A DNA stretch of 64,000 bases from Pseudomonas frederiksbergensis (GCF_001952935.1 NZ_CP018319.1:5166001-5230000), one strand, 5' to 3'. Positions 52,868 to 62,420 are shown, numbered from the stretch's first letter. Made by a program: numbers and translations. Notes: a model not told the origin generated them from the letters alone.

Positions 52868-54163
52868 TCAACGTCTGATGAACAGCGCGACCACCGCGCT
52901 GCACAGGCATGCAGCCGTAACCACGATGAAGATCAAAGACGTGTTGCCGGTACTGTCGAGCATACTGCCGATCAGCGGTTCCGCCAGGCCGGCGAACAGA
53001 TAGGACGAGAAGTTCATCACGCCGGTTGCCGTGCCCGCGCGCTTTGCGCCGACCAGGTCCGGGCAGAGTGCCCAGAAACTCGACGCCGGGCCGTAGACGA
53101 AGAAACCGCAAAGGAACAACGCTACAAGACCGGTCGCGCTATGAGGTGCAAGGGTCCACATCCACAGGCTCGTACCTGCCCCCAGGAACATGTAGAGCAT
53201 GATCGCCAGGTAGCGTTTGGAGCCGAACAGCTTGTCCGATATCCAGCCATTACTGAGCGCACCGATGGCCATGCCCACTGGCAGGGCAACCGTGATCCAC
53301 TTCGGATCGATCATGCTGTCGCCGGTTTTCCAGTTGGCCCCCAGAAAGTGCACCGGTACCCAGACGATCAAGCCATAGCGAGCGGCGTTCTGAAAACCCA
53401 GGGACACTGCAGCGATGATCAGACGAAAGTTCTTCAGCACGGCTTTGTAGCGTTGCACGGAGGTTTCGACTTCGCCGTGTGCCACTTCATGATTTTTGTC
53501 ATCGGCATTGGCGACGCCGGTGTCGGAGAGCGGTTCGAAACCCATGTCCTGCGGACGTTCACGCGCCACCAGGTAGAAAATGATGCCACCCGCCAGCATC
53601 AGCAGCACGGGCAACCGGAAGATCCAGCGCCACTCCAGTTGCAGCACCTCGAGCACCACGATGGAGGTCACATAAGAAAGGACCGAGGCGCAACCGGCGG
53701 CGAACACGTAAAGGCCATAGACCTTGCCGCGCTCACCGGTGCTCCACCAATTGGAGATCAATCGACTGCCTGGCGCCCAGCCCAATGCCTGGAAGTATCC
53801 ATTGATGCCCCAGGGCAGGATCAACGCGGAAAAACTACTGGCGAAGCTGGTCACCCAGTTGGCGCCGCAGGACAGTACGGCGCCAAGGGTCATGATGCGT
53901 CGGCCGCCGAACTTGTCGGCGAGGTTGCCGTTGATGGCCTGGCCAATGGCATAGGCCCAGAGCATTGCAGCCGATGCCCACCCAAGGTGTTCCTTGGTAA
54001 AGCCGAACTCGGCCTGAATGCCTGGAATGGCAAAACCGAAGGTTTGTCGGCCGGTGTAGAAAAACAGATAACAGAACATGGCAGCCAGCAGCATGCGCCA
54101 CTGAGCGACTCGAAACGACGAGGTGGATGCTGCGATACCTGGCATGGTTTGGGCACGATACAT
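52868..54163 (-). CDS. Second MFS carrier of the organophosphate antiporter type
   Basis: A 431-residue twelve-helix permease. LLAAMFCYLFFYTGRQTFGFAIPGI (helix 1) places an Arg where the phosphoryl-binding Arg of GlpT-like carriers lies; AIGQAINGNLADKFGGRRIMTLG is the 2-3 loop. Other markers are WAPGSRLISNWWSTGERGKVYGLYVFAAG and IGALSNGWISDKLFGSKR. It is distinct from the carrier at 47859, sharing fold but little close sequence. It lies between the alcohol dehydrogenase and LysR genes. Substrate likely a phosphonate, possibly 2-hydroxyethylphosphonate given its neighbour (inference). Confidence 0.85.
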   Translation of the reverse strand: MYRAQTMPGIAASTSSFRVAQWRMLLAAMFCYLFFYTGRQTFGFAIPGIQAEFGFTKEHLGWASAAMLWAYAIGQAINGNLADKFGGRRIMTLGAVLSCGANWVTSFASSFSALILPWGINGYFQALGWAPGSRLISNWWSTGERGKVYGLYVFAAGCASVLSYVTSIVVLEVLQLEWRWIFRLPVLLMLAGGIIFYLVARERPQDMGFEPLSDTGVANADDKNHEVAHGEVETSVQRYKAVLKNFRLIIAAVSLGFQNAARYGLIVWVPVHFLGANWKTGDSMIDPKWITVALPVGMAIGALSNGWISDKLFGSKRYLAIMLYMFLGAGTSLWMWTLAPHSATGLVALFLCGFFVYGPASSFWALCPDLVGAKRAGTATGVMNFSSYLFAGLAEPLIGSMLDSTGNTSLIFIVVTAACLCSAVVALFIRR

Positions 54164-54188
54164 GATCTTTTCCTTATTATTGTTCGGT

Positions 54189-54210
54189 CCCTCCGAATGT
54201 CGTCGGAGGG
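54189..54210. other. Hairpin between alcohol dehydrogenase and MFS genes
   Basis: CCCTCCGA, loop ATGTCG, TCGGAGGG: a perfect 8-bp stem 26 bp before the MFS start, without a T-run. It may attenuate transcription or act as an RNA processing/stability element between the two genes. Confidence 0.5.
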
Positions 54211-54288
54211 TGCACTCTTTTGTGGGTGCAGCAGGAAATCGTCGCGGTTCGTTACGCCGCTGGCGGTGCTTGGTTGGGCTGGCAGATG

Positions 54289-55380
54289 CTAGGCGGCTTG
54301 TGAACCGATGAAGTTCTTGCCGCGTGCGCCTTGCATGGCGAAATTGATCATCTCTTCAGCCTCCTTTGCCGTTACGCCGTAGTCGGCAAATTCGGTTTTC
54401 ACGTCAAGACTGTGCAAGAACTCGCGCAACTGGCTTTGAGCCTTGTGCAAGTCATTGCCGAAAATTCGTTGAAGGGTTCGGTCGCGTGCTTCGTCATGGC
54501 CCCAGGCAAGGCCCAGAACCAGCGGGAGGGTGAAGGAGCAGGCGATGCCATGGGGCAACCCGTGATGCAAGGTCATCTCGTAGGAAATGGAGTGAGCCAG
54601 TGCAGTTTTGGTATTGGAAAATGCCAGCCCGGCCTTGAGTGCCGCGAGCGCCATCCTGGAGCGCAGATCCTTGTTGGACAAATCACGGCGCAGCAATGGC
54701 AAGCAGTGCAGGATGTCCTCAATGGCAGAGATAGCGTAGGTGTCCGAAATCGGATTGGCATTGATGTTCCAGATCGACTCCAGCGCATGCGACAGGGCAT
54801 CGAGGCCCGTAGAAACGGTGACGCCAGCCGGAACCGTCAGCATCAACTGCGGATCGACAATGGCCACTTTCGGCCAGGTGCATTCCAGGTGCAGGGAGTA
54901 TTTCTTGTGGCTGGCCGAGTCCCAGATAGTGGCCCATGGGGTGACTTCGCTTCCGGTACCCGCCGTAGTCGGGGCTGCAATCAGTAACTTGCTGCGCGCC
55001 GGGACGAAGGGTTTACCGGTTGCCAGCAACGCGAGCAACTCATCGAAGCAACCCGATTCGGTACCCACGATCAATGCCTTGGCGGTATCGATGGCGCTGC
55101 CACCGCCTACGGCAACGACCATATGGCAGTCGCCGGCTTCTTGCCAAAAACGCTCATAGGTATCGCGTAACTGAGCCACATCCGGATTGGGCTGGACATC
55201 CTCGATGATGTACACCAGCCGGTCGCCCAGCAGGTCCTGAATGCGATCCACTAATCCCAGCCCACGAGCTTCGGGAAAGGTCACAAGAGCGACTTTCTGG
55301 TTTTCGGTGATTTCGGCAAGTTCGAGAAGGCTGCTCCAGCCGAAGCGGGTATCAACTGGATTGTGGAAGCGGGCAATCAT
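54289..55380 (-). CDS. Iron-containing alcohol dehydrogenase (phosphonoacetaldehyde-reductase-like)
   Basis: A 363-residue group III alcohol dehydrogenase. NAD site VVAVGGGSAIDTAKAL (about residues 88-103), APTTAGTGSEVTPWATIWD, and the metal ligands in STGLDALSHALES (Asp, His) and SISYEMTLHHGLPHGIAC (His residues). It resembles enzymes that interconvert phosphonoacetaldehyde and 2-hydroxyethylphosphonate (PhpC group). In this cluster it could feed hydroxyethylphosphonate into PhnX or drain excess aldehyde (inference). It is first in the leftward series; a GCTGAGC-centred palindrome lies about 86 bp upstream. Confidence 0.85.
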   Translation of the reverse strand: MIARFHNPVDTRFGWSSLLELAEITENQKVALVTFPEARGLGLVDRIQDLLGDRLVYIIEDVQPNPDVAQLRDTYERFWQEAGDCHMVVAVGGGSAIDTAKALIVGTESGCFDELLALLATGKPFVPARSKLLIAAPTTAGTGSEVTPWATIWDSASHKKYSLHLECTWPKVAIVDPQLMLTVPAGVTVSTGLDALSHALESIWNINANPISDTYAISAIEDILHCLPLLRRDLSNKDLRSRMALAALKAGLAFSNTKTALAHSISYEMTLHHGLPHGIACSFTLPLVLGLAWGHDEARDRTLQRIFGNDLHKAQSQLREFLHSLDVKTEFADYGVTAKEAEEMINFAMQGARGKNFIGSQAA

Positions 55381-55465
55381 GGCGGGGCCTTTATTTTTGT
55401 TGTTGAAGGTGGCCCATGATCGAGGACCCTCAACAACAGCTCAAATCGATAAATCGCAGGCTTTC

Positions 55466-55480
55466 ATCGGCTGAGCCGAT
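55466..55480. promoter_or_regulatory. LysR-type palindrome upstream of the iron alcohol dehydrogenase
   Basis: ATCGGCTGAGCCGAT, perfect around the central G, with T-N11-A and the same GCTGAGC centre as the palindrome at 50756. It lies 86 bp before the gene start. Confidence 0.68.
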
Positions 55481-55586
55481 ACCAGATGCAGGGGGGCGTT
55501 GATTGCAGGTGACGTATTGAGTAGGTGGGTCTTGTTCCGGGGCACACGGAATCGTGACGCTTGTGGCGTTACGATCCGCGCACTAA

Positions 55587-56144
55587 TGGAGTCAGCGCTT
55601 AATCAATAATGACAGTACGGCGCTCGCCGCACAGAGCCCCGCAGAGCGCACCAACCAGTTCTACCCGGACCCACGTATCCCCAAGAGTGGACGGGCAGAG
55701 TTGAGCGACTACCGTAGCCAGCATCCGGCGGTGGACCGCGGCCATCAATTCCCGGCAGCCGATGCACCGAACCCCAATGCAATGGCCCAATCCTTTGCGC
55801 TGTCGAACATGGTGCCGCAATACCCCACCAACAACCGGAAGATCTGGAGCAAGGTCGAGGCGGATGTCAGGAAATTTGCCAAGCGCGCCGATGGCAATGT
55901 TTTTGTCTTTACCGGCCCGCTCTTTGACTCAGGCCACACCACCGTCGGCAACAACAAGGTCTGGGTGCCGACCCGCCTGTTCAAGCTGGTTTACGACGCA
56001 TCGTCCAAGCGTGCCTGGGCCTACGTTCTGCCCAACACTGAAACCCGTATCGAGAGACCGATGGACTATGGCGCTTTCGTGAAGAGTACCGGGCTCAATT
56101 TGCTGGGGAATCTACCGGTCACAGGTTCCGTAGGGCGCTCTTGA
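55587..56144 (+). pseudogene. DNA/RNA non-specific endonuclease, 5'-truncated
   Basis: An open frame from 55587 (after TAA at 55584) encodes NNDSTALAAQSPAERTNQFYPD, then SDYRSQHPAVDRGHQFPAADAPN with the DRGH active-site motif of NucA/Serratia-type nucleases. The remainder, with SNMVPQYPTNNRKIW (metal-site Asn region) and VFVFTGPLFDSGHTTVG, is intact to the stop. The signal peptide and first ~70 residues usual for the family are missing, and no ATG precedes the catalytic part; only TTG at 55701 could start, just before DRGH. It is probably a remnant, though a shortened gene cannot be excluded. Confidence 0.75.
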
Positions 56145-56215
56145 TGGTTTGATGAATTGCACCCCAAAGGCTGGATGCAACCGATGGGGTGTTTCATTCA
56201 CGGATAAATAGCGGC

Positions 56216-59200
56216 TCACTCAGATGCGAGCGCGGCGTTCCCCCGGACCTGTTGGGTGTCAGCGGCCGTCTGGCGACCCACCTTGAACCATGCAGCGTAC
56301 AATGCCGGGACGAAGAAAATCGTCAGCAGTGTTGCCACGGTAAGGCCGCCCATGATCGCGATTGCCATGGGGCCCCAGAACACACTGCGCGTTAACGGGA
56401 TCATTGCAAGCACGGTGGCCAGCGCCGTCAGCATCACTGGCCGGGCTCGGTGGACGGCGGCATCCAGCACAGCATTCCACGGGTCGCGCCCTTCAGTGAT
56501 CTCGATTTGCACTTGATCGATCAGGATCACAGCGTTGCGCATGATCATGCCACCCAGTGCGATGATCCCCAGTATCGCAACAAAGCCCAGCGGCGACTGG
56601 AATACCAGCAGCGCTGGCACCACTCCGATCAAGCCCAGCGGTGCGGTCAGCACCACCATCCACATGCGGGAGAAGTTCTGCAGTTGCAGCATGAGTAATA
56701 GCAGGATGGTGATCAGCATCAGTGGGGCCACCGCGATCAGCGCCTTGTTGGCCTTGTCACTTTCCTCAACGGCTCCACCCGTGTCGATGCGGTAGCCCGA
56801 CGGCAGCTTCGCTTCGATTTCCTTGAGTAACGGCTGGATCTCCTGAGTCACCGAAACACCTTGTTCGCCATCCTTCACGTCGGCCCGCACCGTGATTGCC
56901 ATATCGCGGTTGCGGCGCCAAAGCACTGGCTCTTCCAGTTCAGCGCGCACCTGTGCGACTTGCGACAGCGGTACCACCGTGCCCTGGCGCGTGTAGAGGT
57001 TGATGTCTTTCAGTGTGTCGAGGCTCAGGCGCTCAGCGGGCACGGCACGGGCGACGATGTCGATCAGGTTCTCGTGCTCACGCAGCTGCGACAAGGTAGC
57101 GCCGTTCATCACGGTCTGGGTCGCCAGCGACACGTCGGCCGGCGTGAGGCCAAGCGCGCTCGCCTTGTCCTGATCAAGCTCGACCTTCAGCGTGCGCACC
57201 GGGTCGTTCCAGTCGAGCTGGAGGTCGCGCACCTTCGGGTTGGACGCAATCACGTTCTCCACCTCACGGGCGATCTGACGCACCTTCTGGGTATCAGGCC
57301 CTACGACGCGGAACTGCACCGGGTAGCCGACAGGTGGCCCCAACTCGAGCCGGGTCACGCGCACCCACGCCTGGGGGAATTGTTGGTCAGCCGAGGCCAC
57401 CAGCCGCGCACGTACCCGCTCGCGTGCATCCAGGTCCTTGGTCATCACAACGAACTGTGCAAATCCAGGATTGGGCAGCTCGGGGTTGAGCGAGAGATAG
57501 AAACGCGGTGCGCCGGCGCCGGTGTAGGCGGTATAGAAACGCACGTCCTCGTCCTTCGCCAGGATCTCCTCCATGTGCTTGACCTGCTCGGTCGTCGCGG
57601 CGAACGAGGACCCTTCCTTGACGCGCAGGTCAATGACCAGTTCAGGGCGCGAACTGTTGGGGAAGAATTGCTGCGGCACCAGCTTGATACAGGCCAGAGC
57701 AAGCACCAGAGCGGCAACCGTCGCACCGATGACCACCCAGCGACGCTCGATGGCGGCGTCGATCAGGCGGCGCAGGCTGCGGTAGAACTTCGTGTCGTGC
57801 GGATCACCGTGCTGGTGCTTGCCCAAGTCGTTGGGCAGCATCTTGCCCGCCAGATACGGCGTGAAAATACCGGAACAGATCCACGAGAACAGCACTGCGG
57901 CGCCGACGATCCAGAAAATGCCACCCGCGTACTCGCCAGTGGTGGACTTCGAGAGGCCGATCGGCAGGAAGCCCACGACCGTTATGAGTGCGCCGGTCAG
58001 GCGCGGCATGGCGGTGGACTGATAGGAGAAGGCGGCCGCCTTCACGCGGTCCATGCCGGTTTCCATTTTCGCCACCATCATCTCGATGGCGATGATGGCG
58101 TCATCCACCAAAAGTCCCAAGGCGATAATCAGTGAGCCGAGCGAGATGCGCTCGAGGTTCCAGCCCATCGCCAGCATCACCAGCGCCACGCCGCCCAGCA
58201 CCAGCGGCACCGTGGCCGCGACCACGAGGCCTGCCCGCCAGCCCAGGCTGGCCAGGCTCACCGCGATCACGATGATCAACGCCTCGGCCAGTGCGCGACC
58301 GAAGTCCAGGATTGCATCCCTCACCGTGGTGGGCTGGTCGGCCACGAGTTCAAGTTCCACGCCATGCGGGAGCTCCAACTGGATCTTGGCGACGGCCGTG
58401 TCCATCGCCTTGCCAAGGTCCACGATGTTGCCGTCGCTGGACATCGTGATGCCAAGCATCAGCACGGGCTCGCCGTTGTGGCGGACCGTGTAGGTGGGCG
58501 GATCCTCGAAACCACGTGTAACGGTCGCAATGTCACCGAGCTTGATCTGCCGGCCGCCCGCGGCGATGGGCACGTTGCGGATAGCCGCTTCGCTGGCGAA
58601 CTGGCCGCTCACGCGCACCATGACGCGGTCGCCGCGGGTGTCGATCTGGCCTGCGGGCACCATGGCGTTCTGGCTCTTGAGGCTTTCGGCAATGGCCAGT
58701 GGTGTGATGCCCAGCGCGGCCAGGCGCTCGTGCGAGAACTCGACGTAGACACGCTCGGCCTGCTTGCCGATGAGATCGATCTTCTTGACCATCGGCACCT
58801 TCAGCATCTGGCGCTTGATGTCCTCGGCCGCGTGCGACAGGTCGGCGTGACCGACGCCGTCGCCCTTGATGGCGTACATCAGGCCATATACGTCACCGTA
58901 CTCGTCGTTCAGGATGGGGCCGATCACGCCGTCAGGCATCTCGAGGCTCAGGTCGTTGAGTTTCTTGCGCGCCTGATACCAGGCTTCGCGCTGGTCAGCC
59001 TTGGAAGTGCCGCCGCGCACGGTGAGCGTCATACCTGCATAGCCTTGCCGTGCGTAGGTGACCACCTTCTCGAAGTTGTCGATCTGCTCGAATTTCTTCT
59101 CCATGCGGTTGAGGACCTGGTCCTGCAACTGCTGGGCAGTGGCGCCCGGCCAGATGACCATGGCGGTCATGGAAGGCACGGAAAAGTTCGGATCCTCGAG

Positions 59201-59311
59201 CTGGCCGAGCCGGGTGAAGCTGAAGGCGCCAGCCACCGCGACAATGAGGAGCATGAACAGAACGATGGCGCGATGGCGCAGCGCCCAGTCGGTGAGGTTG
59301 AAGTTGTTCAT
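56216..59311 (-). CDS. RND efflux pump, inner-membrane transporter
   Basis: A 1031-residue HAE1-like resistance-nodulation-division pump. It begins NLTDWALRHRAIVLFMLLIVAVAGAFSF (helix 1); helix 4 holds the proton relay Asp pair in SLGSLIIALGLLVDDAIIAIEMMVAKME. The docking and porter domains fill two large periplasmic loops, and RPVMLTALATVLAMIPL lies near helix 11. It overlaps the adaptor gene by 4 bp (ATGA). With the adaptor and outer-membrane genes it makes a complete tripartite exporter; the branch resembles TriC/MexK-like pumps rather than MexB. Substrates not predictable. Confidence 0.93.
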   Translation of the reverse strand: MNNFNLTDWALRHRAIVLFMLLIVAVAGAFSFTRLGQLEDPNFSVPSMTAMVIWPGATAQQLQDQVLNRMEKKFEQIDNFEKVVTYARQGYAGMTLTVRGGTSKADQREAWYQARKKLNDLSLEMPDGVIGPILNDEYGDVYGLMYAIKGDGVGHADLSHAAEDIKRQMLKVPMVKKIDLIGKQAERVYVEFSHERLAALGITPLAIAESLKSQNAMVPAGQIDTRGDRVMVRVSGQFASEAAIRNVPIAAGGRQIKLGDIATVTRGFEDPPTYTVRHNGEPVLMLGITMSSDGNIVDLGKAMDTAVAKIQLELPHGVELELVADQPTTVRDAILDFGRALAEALIIVIAVSLASLGWRAGLVVAATVPLVLGGVALVMLAMGWNLERISLGSLIIALGLLVDDAIIAIEMMVAKMETGMDRVKAAAFSYQSTAMPRLTGALITVVGFLPIGLSKSTTGEYAGGIFWIVGAAVLFSWICSGIFTPYLAGKMLPNDLGKHQHGDPHDTKFYRSLRRLIDAAIERRWVVIGATVAALVLALACIKLVPQQFFPNSSRPELVIDLRVKEGSSFAATTEQVKHMEEILAKDEDVRFYTAYTGAGAPRFYLSLNPELPNPGFAQFVVMTKDLDARERVRARLVASADQQFPQAWVRVTRLELGPPVGYPVQFRVVGPDTQKVRQIAREVENVIASNPKVRDLQLDWNDPVRTLKVELDQDKASALGLTPADVSLATQTVMNGATLSQLREHENLIDIVARAVPAERLSLDTLKDINLYTRQGTVVPLSQVAQVRAELEEPVLWRRNRDMAITVRADVKDGEQGVSVTQEIQPLLKEIEAKLPSGYRIDTGGAVEESDKANKALIAVAPLMLITILLLLMLQLQNFSRMWMVVLTAPLGLIGVVPALLVFQSPLGFVAILGIIALGGMIMRNAVILIDQVQIEITEGRDPWNAVLDAAVHRARPVMLTALATVLAMIPLTRSVFWGPMAIAIMGGLTVATLLTIFFVPALYAAWFKVGRQTAADTQQVRGNAALASE

Positions 59312-60420
59312 CGGGCGGCCTGCTGCGTGGTATTGGCGTCAACGATCGCCGCACCTGGCAGCGCGACCTTCAGTCCGGACGTCATCTTCTGGACGCCGGC
59401 GGTGACGACCAATTTGCCAGCCTGCAGCCCGGAGACGAGTACCTCGTCGTTGCGGTAACCCCAAACTGCCACACGCTCCAGATCGACGATGCCTACCGGA
59501 TCCTTGCCCGTGGGCGTGACCACCCACAGCGCCGGCTGACCGCCGATCTGCGTCAATGCCGTGGCTGGCACTGCCGCCACAGAGACACTTGTCATGACTC
59601 GCTCGGCCATCACCGTGGCGGTGGCGCCCAGCGGCAGCGCCTGCAACGGTTTGAGCCGCGCGCGATAGGTGCGCGTCTGCGCTGCAGCCTGTGGTGACAG
59701 CTCGCGCAGCGTGACATCGAAGATCTCGTTCGGCGCACTGGCCAGCGAGGCCTTGAAGCGCGCGTCCTTGAAGACGGCCAGTTGATCCTCGGGCACGTCG
59801 ATGAGGATCTCGGATTCGCCCGGATTCGCGATCGAGACAACCGGTTGCCCCTCCGGTACGACCTGTCCGGCCTCAAAGCGGACAGCCGTGACGACGCCGC
59901 TATGCGAGGCGCGCAGCACGGTGTACTTGAGCCGGTTGCGTGCGAGTTCGAGTTTTCGCGCCTCGGCCTCGGCGGTCGCATGCGCGGTTTGGGCATTGGT
60001 CTGCGCGCGCTCGGCGTCGGCCGCACTGACCGAGCCGTCAGCCTTCAACGCAGTCAGACGTTGGCGGTCCGAGTCGGCCTGGCGCGTCTGCTCGACGGCA
60101 ACCGTCCACTGTTGTCGCGACGCTTCTTCGGCGAGGCGGTAGTCGGCATCATCCAGTACAGCCAGTATGTCGCCTTCGCGCACAAACTGGCCTACCTCTA
60201 CCTTGCGCTGGGCGACCTTCCCGCCCACGCGGAAGGCCTGGTCGACTTCATGCCGTGATTGCACGGTGCCCACGTAGCGACTGATGTCGCGGGCATTGTC
60301 GTAGCTGATTTCAACAGTGCGAACCGGTCGTGGCGTTTGCACGGTCGGCTTGTCCGGGCTGCACGCGCAAAGCATGACGGCGACGGCCAGGGCGCCGGCC
60401 GCAGTAAGGGAGGTTTTCAA
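59308..60420 (-). CDS. RND periplasmic adaptor (membrane fusion lipoprotein)
   Basis: A 370-residue adaptor: lipoprotein signal MKTSLTAAGALAVAVMLCACS with Cys near residue 20, barrel-sandwich hybrid (YVGTVQSRHEVDQAFRVGGKVAQRKVEVGQFVREGDILAVLD), a coiled-coil hairpin rich in Ala/Arg/Gln (about 90-150), then the lipoyl return (HSGVVTAVRFEAGQVVPEGQPVVSIAN) and beta-barrel domains. It follows the outer-membrane gene by 29 bp. It links the pump to the outer-membrane channel. Confidence 0.92.
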   Translation of the reverse strand: MKTSLTAAGALAVAVMLCACSPDKPTVQTPRPVRTVEISYDNARDISRYVGTVQSRHEVDQAFRVGGKVAQRKVEVGQFVREGDILAVLDDADYRLAEEASRQQWTVAVEQTRQADSDRQRLTALKADGSVSAADAERAQTNAQTAHATAEAEARKLELARNRLKYTVLRASHSGVVTAVRFEAGQVVPEGQPVVSIANPGESEILIDVPEDQLAVFKDARFKASLASAPNEIFDVTLRELSPQAAAQTRTYRARLKPLQALPLGATATVMAERVMTSVSVAAVPATALTQIGGQPALWVVTPTGKDPVGIVDLERVAVWGYRNDEVLVSGLQAGKLVVTAGVQKMTSGLKVALPGAAIVDANTTQQAAR

Positions 60421-60449
60421 GGCGGTTCCTCTAGTAAAACGGCAGATTC

Positions 60450-61967
60450 TTAAGAAAGGGGTGGCAGGTCGGCTTTGGTGGCTGCGGTGGGAGTAGCGGG
60501 TTGTTCGAACACCTGCCAGCCCCCGCCCAGTGCCTTATAGAGCTGCACGCTATCGATCAGCAGGCGGGTGTTGCTTTCGTTGGAATTCAAGCGTGCCGCC
60601 AGGCGCGCGCGCTGCGAATCCAGAAGTGGCAACAGGTCGATCTGCCCGCGGTTGTAGAGCGACTGGGCGCGGTTCTGTGCAGCCTCGGCGGACGCGGCGG
60701 CCAATTGCAGCGACCCGGCGCGGCGCCGCTCTTGCGCCAGCGTGACGAGGGCGTTCTCTACATCTTCGAGCGCCCGCACGATGCCGTCTTCGGCGCGCAG
60801 CAGCGCCTCTTTTTGAGCACTTTCGGCCGCATCGTTGATTGCTTGCGTGCGCCCGGCGTTAAAGAGCGGCATCGCCAGCAAACCCGCCACGTTAGTGAAG
60901 CGTGCAACGCCGAGATCGGCGCCGTTCAGGCTCAAGCCCTGGCGGCCGAAGGAGGCGTCGAGGAACAGCCGCGGAAACCACTCGGCCGCGGCCTGCTTGC
61001 GGCGCGCATTGGCTGCATCGAGCTGCGCCATCAACGCCAGCACGTCAGGTCGACGTTGCAGCAGCTCTGCGGGCTGGCCTGGCTTGGCCTCGGGCACCAC
61101 TGCCACATCGCTGATCGAAGACTGGATGTTCGCGGTATTGAAGGACTGGTCGGCAATCAGCACCGCAATACGATGGCGCGACACAGCCACCTGTGTTTCC
61201 AGCGGCGGAATCTGCGCCCGCGCCGACAAGGCGTCGGTCTGCGCGCGTTCGACGTCGAAGGCCGAGGCCAGCCCCGCCTGCTGGCGAGCGACAACCAGAC
61301 GCAGCGTCTCGTCCTGCATCGCTGAGATGGCGCGCAGTGTCGCGACCTGGCGTTGCGCGCCGAGCAGTGTGAAGTAATTGCTGACGACGTCGCTCATCAC
61401 CAGCAGGCGTACGCCGCGCATGCTGTGCTCCGCGGCCATCGCATCGGCGTCAGCCGCCGCTGCGCCGGCGCGCAAGCGGCCGCTCAGGTCGAGCTCCCAC
61501 GAGACGTCCAGCCCCGCACTGGTGGTCTTGGTATCCGGATAACCCTGTTTCGTGGCCGAGCTGTAGCCGCTGCTGCGATCGCTGCCGGAGGCGGATGCGC
61601 CGACACTCGGGAACAGCCATGAGCGGCTGACCGTTTCGCCAGCACGCGCGGCGTGCAGGCGCTCGGCGGCAATCTTGACGTCGCGACTCTCGCGCGCGGC
61701 TCGGCGCACCAGATCCGTCAGCACCGGGTCGTGGTAAACCTCCCACCATGCCGCCTCGGGTTCCATTTCGGAGGCCGTGCTCGCGGCGAAGTTGCTCGGT
61801 AGGTCTACCGACGGCGTCAGCACCTCCGTGGAGCAACCGGTCAGGATCAGGGCGATGGACGCGGCAAGCGCCGCACTCTTTACGACACCGATTACGCGTT
61901 CGGCATGTTGCAGGGGCGTCTGCCCGGTGTTGCGGGTCAACAGGTGGAAGTTTGGAAGTCGCGGCAT
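60450..61967 (-). CDS. RND outer-membrane channel lipoprotein (OprM/NodT family)
   Basis: A TolC-fold protein of about 505 residues. The lipobox is LILTGCS after a hydrophobic segment (KSAALAASIALILTGC). Family segments: AAWWEVYHDPVLTDLVRRAARESRDVKIAAERLHAAR, LDVSWELDLSGRLRAGAAAADADAMAAEHSMRGVRLLVMSDVVSNYFTLLGAQRQV (about 140-195) and RPDVLALMAQLDAANARRKQAAAEWFPRLFLDAS. The start is uncertain: 61967 leaves an unusually long n-region before the hydrophobic core, and ATG 62057 or GTG 62066 leave longer ones. First gene of the efflux operon. Confidence 0.88.
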   Translation of the reverse strand: MPRLPNFHLLTRNTGQTPLQHAERVIGVVKSAALAASIALILTGCSTEVLTPSVDLPSNFAASTASEMEPEAAWWEVYHDPVLTDLVRRAARESRDVKIAAERLHAARAGETVSRSWLFPSVGASASGSDRSSGYSSATKQGYPDTKTTSAGLDVSWELDLSGRLRAGAAAADADAMAAEHSMRGVRLLVMSDVVSNYFTLLGAQRQVATLRAISAMQDETLRLVVARQQAGLASAFDVERAQTDALSARAQIPPLETQVAVSRHRIAVLIADQSFNTANIQSSISDVAVVPEAKPGQPAELLQRRPDVLALMAQLDAANARRKQAAAEWFPRLFLDASFGRQGLSLNGADLGVARFTNVAGLLAMPLFNAGRTQAINDAAESAQKEALLRAEDGIVRALEDVENALVTLAQERRRAGSLQLAAASAEAAQNRAQSLYNRGQIDLLPLLDSQRARLAARLNSNESNTRLLIDSVQLYKALGGGWQVFEQPATPTAATKADLPPLS

Positions 61968-62084
61968 CGGATTGGGCTCGTGCAAATTCGAGGTGGCATC
62001 AGCGTAGGGCCCGGTGTGCGCGAAGTCGTCAGCGAAGGGTCGCCGTTCGGTCGCCATATCGAGCACTCGTTCGTGGTGGAGGCG

Positions 62085-62300
62085 TCACTCGCCGCCGGTA
62101 TCTGCCGTGTGCTCGCCGGCTGTCACCGCGAGGTCCGAGGCAATCGACTCCAACAGCTCTTCGGCGGAGGAAAATTCGCGCTGTCGTCCGGTGACCAGGT
62201 TTTCGAGGCGGCCCACCAGGGCCCCCGGCGCGGCGTCGCTACGCAGCTTCACTACGTACGAGCGGCGGCTCGGGTATTTGGATTCAGGGTTCAGGATCAT
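62085..62300 (-). CDS. Small conserved protein (71 aa) beside the TPR regulator
   Basis: A 71-residue soluble protein: SRRSYVVKLRSDAAPGALVGRLENLVTGRQREFSSAEELLESIASDL. The VxLRSDA...G.GRxExxxTGxxxxFxSxEELLxxI pattern is that of small proteins often found beside large AAA/TPR or LuxR-type regulators in proteobacteria (from memory). Its placement between the regulator and the efflux operon suggests it belongs to the same regulatory system. Function unknown. Confidence 0.65.
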   Translation of the reverse strand: MILNPESKYPSRRSYVVKLRSDAAPGALVGRLENLVTGRQREFSSAEELLESIASDLAVTAGEHTADTGGE

Positions 62301-62420
62301 CGCGGACCAGGGGGCAAGAAAGTTCGACGACAGCGTAAGCGTCCCCCTGGGGCGAGTCGTAAGCGAAAGGTCAGACTTCGGTCGGGACAGTAATCCTTAC
62401 CGCAGAGAAATCGCGCCGCT

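Noticed and set aside
56861-58135. A long plus-strand open frame opposite the RND pump
   Set aside because: Shadow of the RND coding strand; the minus strand has the full pump with its proton-relay helix.
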